A stretch of DNA of 64,000 bases from Paracidovorax cattleyae (GCF_900104515.1 NZ_FNJL01000001.1:124001-188000), one strand, 5' to 3'. Positions 41,672-50,274 are shown, counted from the first letter of the stretch. The notes: generated from the letters alone by a model not told the origin. Translations and numbers: made by a program.

Positions 41672-41732
41672 AGCCGGGTGCCACCAGGGCCCGGCGGTGG
41701 CGGGCGCACTTTGAAACGCGCCACGGCACTTA

Positions 41733-41763
41733 TTGACAGAGCTTTTACAGCAGCGCCGATAAA
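41733..41763 (+). promoter_or_regulatory. Candidate promoter of the DapA-family gene
   Basis: A perfect -35 TTGACA (41733-41738) is followed after 19 bases by GATAAA (41758-41763). The spacing is long. The start codon at 41773 would then be almost at the transcription start, suggesting a leaderless mRNA or use of the internal ATG at 41806. Confidence 0.33.
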
Positions 41764-41772
41764 CTGAACCGC

Positions 41773-42729
41773 ATGCCCCTCAACCCAGCGCTGTCCCCTC
41801 CCTCCATGCCGCGGCCGCAGCGCGCCCGCGGCGATTTCTCCGGCCTGTGGGTACCCCTCGTGACCCCTTTCAGCCCATCGGGAGACGCGGTGGACCATGC
41901 CGGTCTCGATGCGCTGGCCCGCAGGCTCGCGAGCGAAGGCATCGCGGGCTTCGTGGCCTGCGGATCCACCGGCGAAGCCGCAGCGCTGGACGAGCAGGAG
42001 CAGGACGCGGTGCTGGCCACCATCCTGGACGCGGCCGGCAGCCTCCCGGTGGTCATGGGCCTGTCGGGCCACCACCTGGACCACGCGGTGCAGCGCACCC
42101 GCCGCCTCGGTGCGTGGCCGCTGGCCGGGCTGCTCGTGCCCGCACCCCACTACATCCGGCCGTCCCAGCAGGGGCTGCTGCAGTGGTTCCACGCGATCGC
42201 CGACGCGAGCGCCATGCCACTCATCGTGTACGACATTCCGTACCGCACGGGGGCCACGCTGGAACTGGGCACGCTGCGCACGCTGGCGGCCCATCCCCAC
42301 ATCCGGGCTATCAAGGACTGCGGCGGCAACGCCTCCAAGACGCAGGCCCTGATCGCCGATGGGGCGCTGCAGGTGCTGGCAGGCGAGGATGCCCACATCT
42401 TCACCACGGCCGCGCTCGGCGGGGCCGGGGCCATCGCGGCCAGTGCCCACTGGCAGCCCGCGCGGCTCGTGCAATGCCTGGAAGCCATCGAGCGCGGCGA
42501 CCTCGGCCGGGCACGGGAACTCTGGCGCGCCCTCCTGCCGCTGATCGAAGCCTTCTCCGCAGAGCCCAATCCGGCGCCGGTCAAAGCCCTGCTCGCCGCG
42601 GAGGGATGGATGGACGGAACCCTGCGCGCACCCATGGCGCCGGTCTCCGCTGCGCTCGCTCTGCGCCTGCAGGAGGCCGCGCGCGCCCAGGCCCGGCAGT
42701 TGCAGGCGCTGGACCGGGCCGTGGCCTGA
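41773..42729 (+). CDS. Dihydrodipicolinate synthase family lyase
   Basis: A 318-residue class I aldolase of the DapA/NAL superfamily. It contains the substrate loop CGSTGEAAAL, the tyrosine in IVYDIPYRTG (about residue 155) and the Schiff-base lysine in AIKDCGGN (about residue 182). The first 30 residues are proline-rich and may be untranslated if translation begins at ATG 41806. It may make 4-hydroxy-tetrahydrodipicolinate for lysine synthesis or act on another keto-acid; a paralogue is expected elsewhere in the genome. It is the last of the plus-strand block and converges with moaD. Confidence 0.85.
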   Translation: MPLNPALSPPSMPRPQRARGDFSGLWVPLVTPFSPSGDAVDHAGLDALARRLASEGIAGFVACGSTGEAAALDEQEQDAVLATILDAAGSLPVVMGLSGHHLDHAVQRTRRLGAWPLAGLLVPAPHYIRPSQQGLLQWFHAIADASAMPLIVYDIPYRTGATLELGTLRTLAAHPHIRAIKDCGGNASKTQALIADGALQVLAGEDAHIFTTAALGGAGAIAASAHWQPARLVQCLEAIERGDLGRARELWRALLPLIEAFSAEPNPAPVKALLAAEGWMDGTLRAPMAPVSAALALRLQEAARAQARQLQALDRAVA

Positions 42730-42740
42730 TACGGTCAGGC

Positions 42741-43028
42741 TCATCCGCCCGTCACGGGGGGGAAGAACGCGACCTCGGCACCGTCCGGCAGCGGGGTGTC
42801 CTCGGAGCACAGCACCTGGTCCAGCGCCGTGCGCACAGCGCGTCCGCGCGCCAGGCTTTCCGCCCACGGCCCGCCGCGCGCGATCAGCGCATCGCGCAGT
42901 GCGCCCACCGTGCCGGCCTGCGTGGACAGGGTCTCGCTGCCCTGCCCCACGGCCTCGCGGATGGACGCGAAATACCGCACGATGACCCTCACGGCCGGAA
43001 AGGATGAACGGGTCGTGCCGGAGGTCAT
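42741..43028 (-). CDS. moaD: Molybdopterin synthase sulfur carrier subunit MoaD
   Basis: A 95-residue ubiquitin-like sulfur carrier ending in the essential diglycine (FFPPVTGG), which forms the thiocarboxylate used by MoaE. The start at ATG 43028 overlaps the moeA stop by four bases; an internal GTG at 42992 (VRVIVRYFASIREA) would give 83 residues, closer to typical MoaD length. Both are possible. It follows moeA and mobB in one transcript. Confidence 0.93.
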   Translation of the reverse strand: MTSGTTRSSFPAVRVIVRYFASIREAVGQGSETLSTQAGTVGALRDALIARGGPWAESLARGRAVRTALDQVLCSEDTPLPDGAEVAFFPPVTGG

Positions 43029-44284
43029 GCGAGCAGATCGGACAGGGGGATGAAGCGCACCATGTCGCCACGGGCGATGGTGCGGCCCGGCGGGTTGTCC
43101 ACCAGCCCATCGCACCAGGCCGCAGAAGTCAGCACGCCCGAGCCCTGGTTCGGGAACAGCTCCAGTCCGCCGCCGGCATCGCGGCGCACCCGCAGGAACT
43201 CGCGCCGCTTGTCGGCCCTCGGCCAGTGGAAATTCGCCCTCGCTTCCACGGCGCGCGGTACGACATCCTGCACGCCCTGCAGACGCAGCAGGAACGGCCG
43301 CACGAGGATCACGAAGGTCACGAGGCTCGACACCGGGTTGCCCGGCAGCCCCATGAAATGCACGCGCTCGCCGATGCGGCCATAGGCGAACGGCTTGCCC
43401 GGCTTGAGCGCCACCTGCCAGAGGTCGATGCGCCCGAGCGTGGCCACGGCAGCCTTCACATGGTCCTCCTCGCCCACCGACACGCCTCCGCTGGTGAGCA
43501 CCAGGTCGTGCGCCGCGGCGGCGCCGGTCAGTGCCTGTTCCGTGGCGTCGCGCCGGTCGGGCACGATGCCGAAATCCGACACATCGCAGCCCAGGCGCAG
43601 GAGCATCGCGCGCAGGAAGAAACGGTTGCTGTTGTAGATGGCGCCGGCAGGCATGTGCTCCGGCGGCACCTCGCCGGGCATCACCAGCTCGTCGCCCGTG
43701 GAAAACAGCGCCACGCGGGGCCGGCGCGCCACGCGCAACCGGGCCAGGCCGATGCTGGCCGCCAGTCCCAGCGCGGCCGGCGTGAGCCGCGAGCCGGCTG
43801 GCAGCACCGTCGCGCCGGCCTCGATGTCCTCGCCCGCACGGCGCACCCACTGGCCCGGCTGGGGCACGGCTTGGATGCGCACGCGCGCGCCGCCATCGAG
43901 CGCCTCGCAGTCCTCCTGCATGCACACGGCATCGGCACCGGGCGGCAGGGGCGCGCCCGTGAAGATGCGCGCGGCCGTGCCCGGCTGCAGCGGCTGCGGT
44001 GCGGAACCGGCCGCAATGCGTTGGGAGACCGGCAATTCGATGGCCAGGGAGGCACCCGCCGCTGCGACGTCCGCCCGGCGCACGGCATAGCCATCCATGG
44101 CACTGTTGTCGTGGGGCGGCACCCTCAGCGGCGACACCGCATCGGCCGCCAGCACACGGCCGTCGGCCTCGAAAGTGTCCACCTCGTCCGAGCCTTCAAG
44201 CGGGCTGGCCTGGGCGAGCAGTTCCGCCAGCGCATCCTCCAGCGGCTTGAGCGGCGGCCGGGAGGGTGTGGCCGCGGCGTTCAT
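43025..44284 (-). CDS. moeA: Molybdopterin molybdenumtransferase MoeA
   Basis: A 419-residue enzyme inserting molybdate into adenylated molybdopterin. It has the signature PPHDNSAMDGYAVRRADV near residue 60, GTAARIFTGAPLPPGADAVC, the catalytic domain region STGDELV, and LTSGGVSVGEEDHV, GLPGNPVSS. It starts at the ATG overlapping mobB by four bases and overlaps moaD by four bases at the other end, so mobB-moeA-moaD are a coupled unit. Confidence 0.95.
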   Translation of the reverse strand: MNAAATPSRPPLKPLEDALAELLAQASPLEGSDEVDTFEADGRVLAADAVSPLRVPPHDNSAMDGYAVRRADVAAAGASLAIELPVSQRIAAGSAPQPLQPGTAARIFTGAPLPPGADAVCMQEDCEALDGGARVRIQAVPQPGQWVRRAGEDIEAGATVLPAGSRLTPAALGLAASIGLARLRVARRPRVALFSTGDELVMPGEVPPEHMPAGAIYNSNRFFLRAMLLRLGCDVSDFGIVPDRRDATEQALTGAAAAHDLVLTSGGVSVGEEDHVKAAVATLGRIDLWQVALKPGKPFAYGRIGERVHFMGLPGNPVSSLVTFVILVRPFLLRLQGVQDVVPRAVEARANFHWPRADKRREFLRVRRDAGGGLELFPNQGSGVLTSAAWCDGLVDNPPGRTIARGDMVRFIPLSDLLA

Positions 44285-44835
44285 GCCCGGGCCTCCGGGC
44301 CGCAATACGCCCAGAGCTCGCCGCTGGCGCACAGCCAGTCGGCCAGCACAGCCGGCGCGTGCACATCGAAAACCGGAAGCGCACCGGGCGGCAGCGGCAA
44401 GCGCTCGCCCGGCACATCGGCCGCCACGGCCACGATGCGGGGATCGTGGGGGAACCGCAGGGGCTGGTCAGGATAGTCGCCGGACGGCGAACGCCACACT
44501 TCGATCTTGGGCAGGTCGCTCTCCTTGAAGCCTTCGACGAACACCCAGTCCACGGAGGCATCCAGGCGGGCGATCAGGTCGTGCACCACCGGCTCCGCCG
44601 GCTGTTCGTATTCACGCATGAGCGCCATGCGCAGGTCGGACGAGGCCACCACCTCGTAGGCGCCCGCCGTGCGGTGCCGCCACGTGTCCTTGCCAGGCCG
44701 GTCGATGTCGAACCGGTGGTGGGCATGCTTGGCCACCGACACCCGCAGCCCGTGCGCGCGCATGAGCGGAATGAGCCGCTCCACGAGCGTGGTCTTGCCA
44801 CTGTTGGAGAAACCGGCGAAACCGACGACTTTCAT
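44281..44835 (-). CDS. mobB: Molybdopterin-guanine dinucleotide biosynthesis protein B
   Basis: A 184-residue P-loop GTPase that aids conversion of molybdopterin to its guanine dinucleotide form. Walker A is GFSNSGKTTL (residues 8-17), with AKHAHHRFDIDRPGKDTWRH downstream and the conserved aspartate in VDWVFVEGFKESDLPKIEV. The ATG at 44835 lies 40 bases after thrC. It is the first gene of the mobB-moeA-moaD set. Confidence 0.93.
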   Translation of the reverse strand: MKVVGFAGFSNSGKTTLVERLIPLMRAHGLRVSVAKHAHHRFDIDRPGKDTWRHRTAGAYEVVASSDLRMALMREYEQPAEPVVHDLIARLDASVDWVFVEGFKESDLPKIEVWRSPSGDYPDQPLRFPHDPRIVAVAADVPGERLPLPPGALPVFDVHAPAVLADWLCASGELWAYCGPEARA

Positions 44836-44875
44836 GCAAGCCCTTCGTGGATGTGCCGCGGGCCGGGCCCGGGCG

Positions 44876-46405
44876 TCAGGCCGCCGCGGCCGTCCCGTCG
44901 CAATGGCGCGTGATGTAGGCTTTGACCAGATCGACGTCGGCCGGCATCACCTGCACGCGCTTGGGCAGGCGCTCGATGCCGTCGAACTTCGCGGGGCGCT
45001 CGGGGGCATGGCCCAGCGCCTCCTGGATCGTCTCGGCGAACTTGATCGGCAGGGCGGTTTCCAGCACCAGCATCGGCACGCCCGGCTCGGTGTGCTCGCG
45101 CGCCACCTTCACGCCGTCGGCGGTGTGCGTGTCGATCGTGATGCCGAAGCGCTGGAAGGTGTCGCGGATGGTCGCGATGCGGTCCGCATGCGTGCTGCGC
45201 CCGCTCACGAAGCCGTAGCGCGATGCGGCCTCGGCGAAGCGCGGATCACTGCTCAGGTCGAAACGGCCTTCGCGCACCACGGCCTCGCCGAACAGCCGGC
45301 GCGTGGCCTCCGCGTCGCGGCCCAGCAGATCGAACACGAAGCGCTCGAAATTGCTGGCCTTGCTGATGTCCATCGACGGGCTGGACGTCTCGTGCGTATC
45401 GGCGCTGCCGCGCACGCGGTAGATGCCGGTGCGGAAGAACTCGTCGAGCACGTCGTTCTCGTTGGTCGCCACCACGAGCCTGTCGATGGGCAGGCCCATC
45501 ATGCGCGCCACGTGGCCCGCGCAAACGTTGCCGAAATTGCCCGAGGGCACCGTGAAGCTGACCTTCTGGTCGTTGCGGTTCGCCGCCGGGCCGTCCCCAG
45601 GTGAACCAGCCCCCTCGGGGGGCAGCGAGGACACGCCAGTGCCGAGCGTGGGGGCCATGTTCTCGGTGGCCTGGAAGTAGCCCGCGAAGTAGTACACCAC
45701 CTGGGCGAGCAGCCGCGCCCAATTGATCGAGTTCACCGTGCCGATCTTGAAACGGCGCTTGAACTCCAGGTCGTTGCTCACGGCCTTGACGATATCCTGG
45801 CAGTCGTCGAACACGCCCTCGATGGCGATGTTGAAGATGTTCGCATCCTGCAGGCTGAACATCTGCGCCTGCTGGAATGCGCTCATGCGGCCGTGGGGGC
45901 TCGTCATGAACACGCGGATGCCGCGCTTGCCGCGCATCGCGTACTCGGCCGCGCTGCCGGTGTCGCCGCTGGTCGCGCCCAGGATGTTCAGCTCCTCGCC
46001 GCGCCGGCCCAGTTCGTACTCGAACAGGTTGCCCAGCAGTTGCATCGCCATATCCTTGAACGCCAGCGTGGGGCCGTTGGACAGCGCCTCCAGCCACAGG
46101 CTGTTCTCCAGGTGGCGCAGCGGCACGATTTCGCCCGTGCCGAACACCTCGGCCGTGTACGTCTTCTCGCACAGGCGCTTCAGGTCGGCCGCCGGGATGT
46201 CGTCGATGTACAGCGACAGGATCTGGAACGCCAGCTCCGCATAGCCCTGCTCGTGGTAGGCCGCGCGCAGCCGCGTGAGCGCCGCGCCGTCGATCTGCGG
46301 ATAGTGCTCGGGCAGGTACAGCCCGCCGTCGGGCGCGAGGCCTTCGAGCAGGATCTCGCAGAAGCTCTTGCGGTCCGCGTGGCCGCGGGTGGAGAGGTAT
46401 CGCAT
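44876..46405 (-). CDS. thrC: Threonine synthase with in-frame repeat-derived insertion
   Basis: A 509-residue PLP enzyme making threonine from O-phosphohomoserine. The PLP lysine is K117 in NGPTLAFKDMAMQL, and ILGATSGDTGSAAEYA and FTVPSGNFGNVCAGH are conserved. Betaproteobacterial ThrC is usually about 470-480 residues; here residues 248-277 (ENMAPTLGTGVSSLPPEGAG onward to ANR) have no counterpart in the family and fall exactly between GYFQAT and NDQKVSFTVPSG. Their DNA (45575-45664) has a GC-rich hairpin (CCCCCTCGGGGGG) like dispersed intergenic repeats. The reading frame stays open, so the enzyme is probably functional. The start overlaps the hom stop by one base. Confidence 0.95.
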   Translation of the reverse strand: MRYLSTRGHADRKSFCEILLEGLAPDGGLYLPEHYPQIDGAALTRLRAAYHEQGYAELAFQILSLYIDDIPAADLKRLCEKTYTAEVFGTGEIVPLRHLENSLWLEALSNGPTLAFKDMAMQLLGNLFEYELGRRGEELNILGATSGDTGSAAEYAMRGKRGIRVFMTSPHGRMSAFQQAQMFSLQDANIFNIAIEGVFDDCQDIVKAVSNDLEFKRRFKIGTVNSINWARLLAQVVYYFAGYFQATENMAPTLGTGVSSLPPEGAGSPGDGPAANRNDQKVSFTVPSGNFGNVCAGHVARMMGLPIDRLVVATNENDVLDEFFRTGIYRVRGSADTHETSSPSMDISKASNFERFVFDLLGRDAEATRRLFGEAVVREGRFDLSSDPRFAEAASRYGFVSGRSTHADRIATIRDTFQRFGITIDTHTADGVKVAREHTEPGVPMLVLETALPIKFAETIQEALGHAPERPAKFDGIERLPKRVQVMPADVDLVKAYITRHCDGTAAAA

Positions 46406-47739
46406 CAGTTCAGCTCCTCCTTGCGGACACGCACGATCGACCCCAGCACCGTGGGCAGGGCCTGCATCTGCGCGATCGCTTCGTTCATCGTACCCTCGCG
46501 CGTGTCGTGCGTGAGGATGATCAGGTCGGTGTGCGTGGCGCCCTCGCCGCCCACCTCGTCGGCCTCGCGCTGCAGCACGGCATCGATGCTGATGCCTGCG
46601 CCGGCCAGCAGGCCCGTCACCTTGGCGAGCACGCCGGCCTCGTCGGCCACGCGCAGGCGCAGGTAGTAGCTCGTGACCACCTCGGCCATGGGCAGCACGG
46701 GCAGCGCGTCGCGCGCCTCGTCGAGCGTGTTCGGCTGGAAGGCCAGGTGCGGCACGCGGTGTCCGGGGTCGGCGGAAGCCAGGCGGGCGATGTCCACTAG
46801 GTCGGCGATCACGGCACTGGCCGTGGGCTCGCTGCCCGCGCCCTTGCCGTAGTAGAGCGTGGTGCCCACCGCATCGGCCTGCACCACGACGGCATTCATC
46901 GCGCCCTCCACGTTGGCGATCAGGCGCTTGGACGGCACCAGGCTCGGGTGCACGCGCAGTTCCACACCGCCCTCGCGCCGCTTGGCGATGCCCAGCAGCT
47001 TGATGCGGTAGCCGAGCTGCTCGGCATAGCGGATGTCCGCCGCGGCGAGCTTGGTGATGCCTTCCACGTACGCCTTGTCGAACTGCACCGGAATGCCGAA
47101 CGCGATGGCGCTCATGATCGTGGCCTTGTGCGCCGCATCCACGCCTTCGATGTCGAAGGTCGGGTCGGCCTCGGCGTACCCCAGGCGCTGCGCCTCCTTG
47201 AGCACCGCGTCGAAGTCGAGTCCCTTGTCGCGCATCTCCGAGAGGATGAAGTTCGTCGTGCCGTTGATGATGCCGGCGATCCACTGGATGCGGTTGGCCG
47301 TCAGGCCCTCGCGCAGCGCCTTGATGATCGGGATGCCGCCGGCCACCGCGGCCTCGAAGGCCACCATCACGCCCTTGGCGGACGCGGCCGCGAAGATCTC
47401 GGTGCCATGCACCGCCAGCAGTGCCTTGTTGGCCGTGACCACGTGCTTGCCGGCCGCAATGGCTTCCATCACGAGCGCCTTGGCCACGCCGTAGCCGCCA
47501 ATCAGCTCCACGACGATGTCGATGTCCGGATTGGCGATCACGGCGCGCGCGTCGTCCACCACCTGCACGCTGCTGCCGGCGACGGCGCGGGCGCGCTCCA
47601 CATCGAGGTCCGCCACCATGGCGATCTCGATGCCGCGGCCCGCACGGCGGCGGATCTCCTCCTGGTTGCGTCGCAGCACGTTGAACACGCCGCTGCCGAC
47701 GGTGCCAATGCCCAGCAGGCCCACTTGGATCGGTTTCAT
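46405..47739 (-). CDS. hom: Homoserine dehydrogenase
   Basis: A 444-residue enzyme reducing aspartate semialdehyde to homoserine. It has the NAD(P) site GLLGIGTVGSGVFNVLRR (residues 8-25), the catalytic domain with IAGIINGTTNFILSEM and YAEADPTFDIEGVDAAHKATI, and a C-terminal ACT domain (about residues 355-430, SYYLRLRVADEAGVLAKVTG) for threonine feedback. The gene follows alaA after 95 bases and is coupled to thrC by an overlapping TGATG. Confidence 0.97.
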   Translation of the reverse strand: MKPIQVGLLGIGTVGSGVFNVLRRNQEEIRRRAGRGIEIAMVADLDVERARAVAGSSVQVVDDARAVIANPDIDIVVELIGGYGVAKALVMEAIAAGKHVVTANKALLAVHGTEIFAAASAKGVMVAFEAAVAGGIPIIKALREGLTANRIQWIAGIINGTTNFILSEMRDKGLDFDAVLKEAQRLGYAEADPTFDIEGVDAAHKATIMSAIAFGIPVQFDKAYVEGITKLAAADIRYAEQLGYRIKLLGIAKRREGGVELRVHPSLVPSKRLIANVEGAMNAVVVQADAVGTTLYYGKGAGSEPTASAVIADLVDIARLASADPGHRVPHLAFQPNTLDEARDALPVLPMAEVVTSYYLRLRVADEAGVLAKVTGLLAGAGISIDAVLQREADEVGGEGATHTDLIILTHDTREGTMNEAIAQMQALPTVLGSIVRVRKEELN

Positions 47740-47834
47740 GGTCGAAAATCTCAGTCAGAAGGTGCCGCAACGCGGGGATGTGGTGCGCTGCCGGCGATGG
47801 TTGGAACTCGGTAGGGACGGGGCGCCGCTGCGCA

Positions 47835-49067
47835 TCACGCGGCCGCGTGCTTCTGGCGGTAGAGCGCCAGGAAATCCGCCAGGCGGCCGACGGCCTCGCG
47901 CAGGTCGTCCTCGTGCGGGAGGAACACGATGCGGAAATGCTGCTGGTCGGGATAGTTGAAGCCCGAGCCCTGCACTAGCATCACGCGGGTGGCGCGCAGC
48001 ACTTCCATGAAGAACTGGCGGTCGTCGGCGATGGGGTACATGGCCGGGTCGAGGCGCGGGAACATGTACAGCGCCGCCTTGGGCTTCACGCAGCTCACGC
48101 CCGGAATCGCCGAGATCAGTTCGTAGGCCAGGTCGCGCTGCCGGCACAGGCGCCCACCTTCGCGGACCAGGTCGTTGATGCTCTGGTAGCCGCCCAGGGC
48201 GGTCTGGATCGCCCACTGCCCGGGCACGTTGGAGCCCAGCTTGATGTTGGCGAGCATGTTGATGCCCTCGATGTAGTCGCGGGCCACGGCCTTGTTGCCC
48301 GAGACCACCATCCATCCGGCGCGGTAGCCGCAGGAGCGGTAGGCCTTGGAGAGCGAATTGAAGGTGAGCGTGAGCACGTCGGTCGATAGGCTCGCCATCG
48401 CGGTATGGCGCTCGCCATCGTAGAGCACCTTGTCGTACACCTCGTCGGCCAGCAGCACGAGGCCATGGTCGCGCGCGATCTGCACGAGCTCGCGCAGCAG
48501 CTCGTCGGAATAGAGCGCGCCCGTGGGATTGTTCGGGTTGATGACCACCAGGCCCTTGGTACGCGGCGTGATCTTGGCGCGGATGTCCTCGAGGTTCGGC
48601 ATCCAGCCGTTCGCCTCGTCGCAGAGGTAGTGCACCGGCCGCCCCCCGGACAGGCTCGCCGCCGCGGTCCACAGCGGATAGTCGGGCGCGGGCACCAGCA
48701 GCTCGTCGCCGTCGTCGAGCAGCGCGTTGGTGGCCATGGTGATCAGGTCGCTCGCGCCGTTGCCCAGGTAGATGTCGTCGAGCGTGACGCCCTTCACGCC
48801 CTGCTGCTGGCTGTAGTGCATCACGGCCTTGCGCGCGGCAAAGATGCCCTTGCTGTCCGAATAGCCTGCGGAATTGGGCAGGTTGCGGATCATGTCCTGC
48901 TGGATCTCTTCGGGGGCATCGAAGCCGAACGGCGCGAGGTTGCCGATGTTGAGCTTGATGATCTTCTGGCCCTCGTCCTCCATCTGCTTGGCCGCATCCA
49001 CGATCGGGCCCCGCACATCGTAGAGAACGTTATTCAGCTTCGCGGACTTGTGGATCGTCTTCATCAT
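47835..49067 (-). CDS. alaA: Glutamate-pyruvate aminotransferase AlaA
   Basis: A 410-residue PLP aminotransferase making alanine from pyruvate and glutamate. It matches E. coli AlaA closely through IKLNIGNLAPFGFDAPEEI, SDSKGIFAARKAVMHY, VPAPDYPLWTAAASLSGG, INPNNPTGA and the PLP lysine in TFNSLSKAYRSCGYRAGW (about residue 240). The first of two adjacent ATG codons (49067) is taken as start; the second loses one residue. Operon order alaA-hom-thrC links alanine and threonine synthesis. A CCCGGG-CCCGGG hairpin lies within 30 bases upstream (49077-49094). Confidence 0.94.
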   Translation of the reverse strand: MMKTIHKSAKLNNVLYDVRGPIVDAAKQMEDEGQKIIKLNIGNLAPFGFDAPEEIQQDMIRNLPNSAGYSDSKGIFAARKAVMHYSQQQGVKGVTLDDIYLGNGASDLITMATNALLDDGDELLVPAPDYPLWTAAASLSGGRPVHYLCDEANGWMPNLEDIRAKITPRTKGLVVINPNNPTGALYSDELLRELVQIARDHGLVLLADEVYDKVLYDGERHTAMASLSTDVLTLTFNSLSKAYRSCGYRAGWMVVSGNKAVARDYIEGINMLANIKLGSNVPGQWAIQTALGGYQSINDLVREGGRLCRQRDLAYELISAIPGVSCVKPKAALYMFPRLDPAMYPIADDRQFFMEVLRATRVMLVQGSGFNYPDQQHFRIVFLPHEDDLREAVGRLADFLALYRQKHAAA

Positions 49068-49171
49068 GCGAAAGGCCCCGGGCGCACACCCGGGACCAGG
49101 AAGAGTGAACGGGAAGGCGCCGGGGAACGCTCCCCGATACCCCGCCAGGCGGCGCAGCCTCTGGCGAAACC

Positions 49172-49177
49172 TATAAT
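49172..49177 (+). promoter_or_regulatory. Candidate -10 hexamer for the Mth938-domain gene
   Basis: TATAAT is present on the plus strand 87 bases before the start at 49264, in the divergent region shared with alaA. No good -35 is seen at 16-18 bases, and the leftward gene could also use the AT-rich patch. Confidence 0.3.
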
Positions 49178-49263
49178 TTGACCACAGTTCCACGGTGGAT
49201 CCCCGCCCTGTTCCGCCGGGCGCCGTATCGGCCCACACCGCATTCCCGAAGGCGCTCCTCCCC

Positions 49264-49641
49264 ATGAAATTCCAGCCCGACCGCTCCGAAACCCAGACCA
49301 TCAGCGCCTATGGCCCGGACTGGGTCGCGGTCGATGGGGAAAAGCTCACCGGCAGCGTGGTGATCGGCTCACGGGGCGAACGGCGGGAATGGCATTGCAA
49401 CCGCTTCGAGGACCTCACGGCCGAGCATTTCGCGCTGCTCGCGGAGCTCGACGCCGAAGTGATCATCTTCGGCAGCGGACAGCGCAACCGGTTCCCGCCG
49501 CCGGCCTGGCTGCGGCCCCTCATGGCCCGGCGCATCGGCCTGGAGACCATGGACACCCAGGCGGCCTGCCGCACCTACAACATCCTGGCCGGTGAAGGCC
49601 GCCACGTGGTCGCCGCGCTGCTGCTGGAATCCAAGGCGTGA
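49264..49641 (+). CDS. Mth938-like/NDUFAF3-family (DUF498) protein
   Basis: A 125-residue soluble protein of the Mth938/Xcc1710 (DUF498) family. It has ISAYGPDWVAVDGEKLTGSVV, VIIFGSGQRNRFPPPAWLRPL and the C-terminal GIGLETMDTQAACRTYNIL pattern (here IGLETMDTQAACRTYNILAG). In mitochondria the related NDUFAF3 assists complex I assembly; in bacteria the role is undefined. Start at ATG 49264, where homologues begin; an in-frame start 23 codons upstream is rejected. It is followed by bcp on the same strand after 147 bases. Confidence 0.85.
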   Translation: MKFQPDRSETQTISAYGPDWVAVDGEKLTGSVVIGSRGERREWHCNRFEDLTAEHFALLAELDAEVIIFGSGQRNRFPPPAWLRPLMARRIGLETMDTQAACRTYNILAGEGRHVVAALLLESKA

Positions 49642-49697
49642 AACGCGCGTGGATCTTGGTTACAGACCTGCGATTCGCGAAAGAGTCCGTTTCAAGG

Positions 49698-49703
49698 TAA
49701 AAT
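49698..49703 (+). promoter_or_regulatory. Candidate -10 hexamer for bcp
   Basis: TAAAAT stands out as AT-rich 86 bases before the bcp start, within the 147-base gap after the DUF498 gene. The -35 region is not convincing. Confidence 0.35.
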
Positions 49704-49788
49704 TACGGGTTGCGGTCGGGGGCCTTCCAAGAGCAATAAAACACAACTCCTCCGGCTTTTCAACGACTACATCAAAGATTGAAGTGCC

Positions 49789-50274
49789 ATGGCGATCGTT
49801 GTCAACAAACCCCTTCCCGAATTCGAAGCCAACGCGACCGGTGGCATCAAGGTCTCCAACACATCGCACCTCGGCCAGATTCTGATCCTGTACTTCTACC
49901 CCAAGGACAATACCCCCGGCTGCACCACCGAGGCCATGCAGTTCCGCGACAAGTACGAGGATTTCGCCCAGGCCGGCGCTGCCGTGTTCGGCGTGTCGCG
50001 CGACAACATGAAGTCCCACGACGACTTCAAGGAAAAGCTGGAACTGCCCTTCGAACTCATCGCCGACACCGAAGAGAAGATGTGCCACATGTTCGGCGTG
50101 GTCAAGAACAAGATCATGTACGGCAAGAAGGTCAAGGGCATCGAGCGCAGCACCTTCCTGATCGGTCCCGATGGCGTACTGGTCCAGGAATGGCGCGGCC
50201 TCAAGGTGCCCGGCCACGTGGACGAGGTGCTCAAGGCCGTGAAATCCATCAAGGCCCTCAAGAAGGCGGCATAA
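49789..50274 (+). CDS. bcp: Thioredoxin-dependent thiol peroxidase Bcp (PrxQ type)
   Basis: A 161-residue peroxiredoxin reducing hydrogen and organic peroxides in the cytosol. The peroxidatic cysteine is C45 in YPKDNTPGCTTEAMQF. The usual vicinal resolving cysteine five residues later (C50 in E. coli Bcp) is methionine. Another cysteine, C99 in EEKMCHMFGVV, is available, as in atypical two-cysteine members. Start at ATG 49789 (MAIVVNKPLPEFEANATGG). Confidence 0.94.
   Translation: MAIVVNKPLPEFEANATGGIKVSNTSHLGQILILYFYPKDNTPGCTTEAMQFRDKYEDFAQAGAAVFGVSRDNMKSHDDFKEKLELPFELIADTEEKMCHMFGVVKNKIMYGKKVKGIERSTFLIGPDGVLVQEWRGLKVPGHVDEVLKAVKSIKALKKAA

Noticed and set aside
44876-46405. thrC as a pseudogene because of its insert
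   Set aside because: The frame is open, catalytic K117 and flanking motifs are intact, and the insert is a multiple of three.
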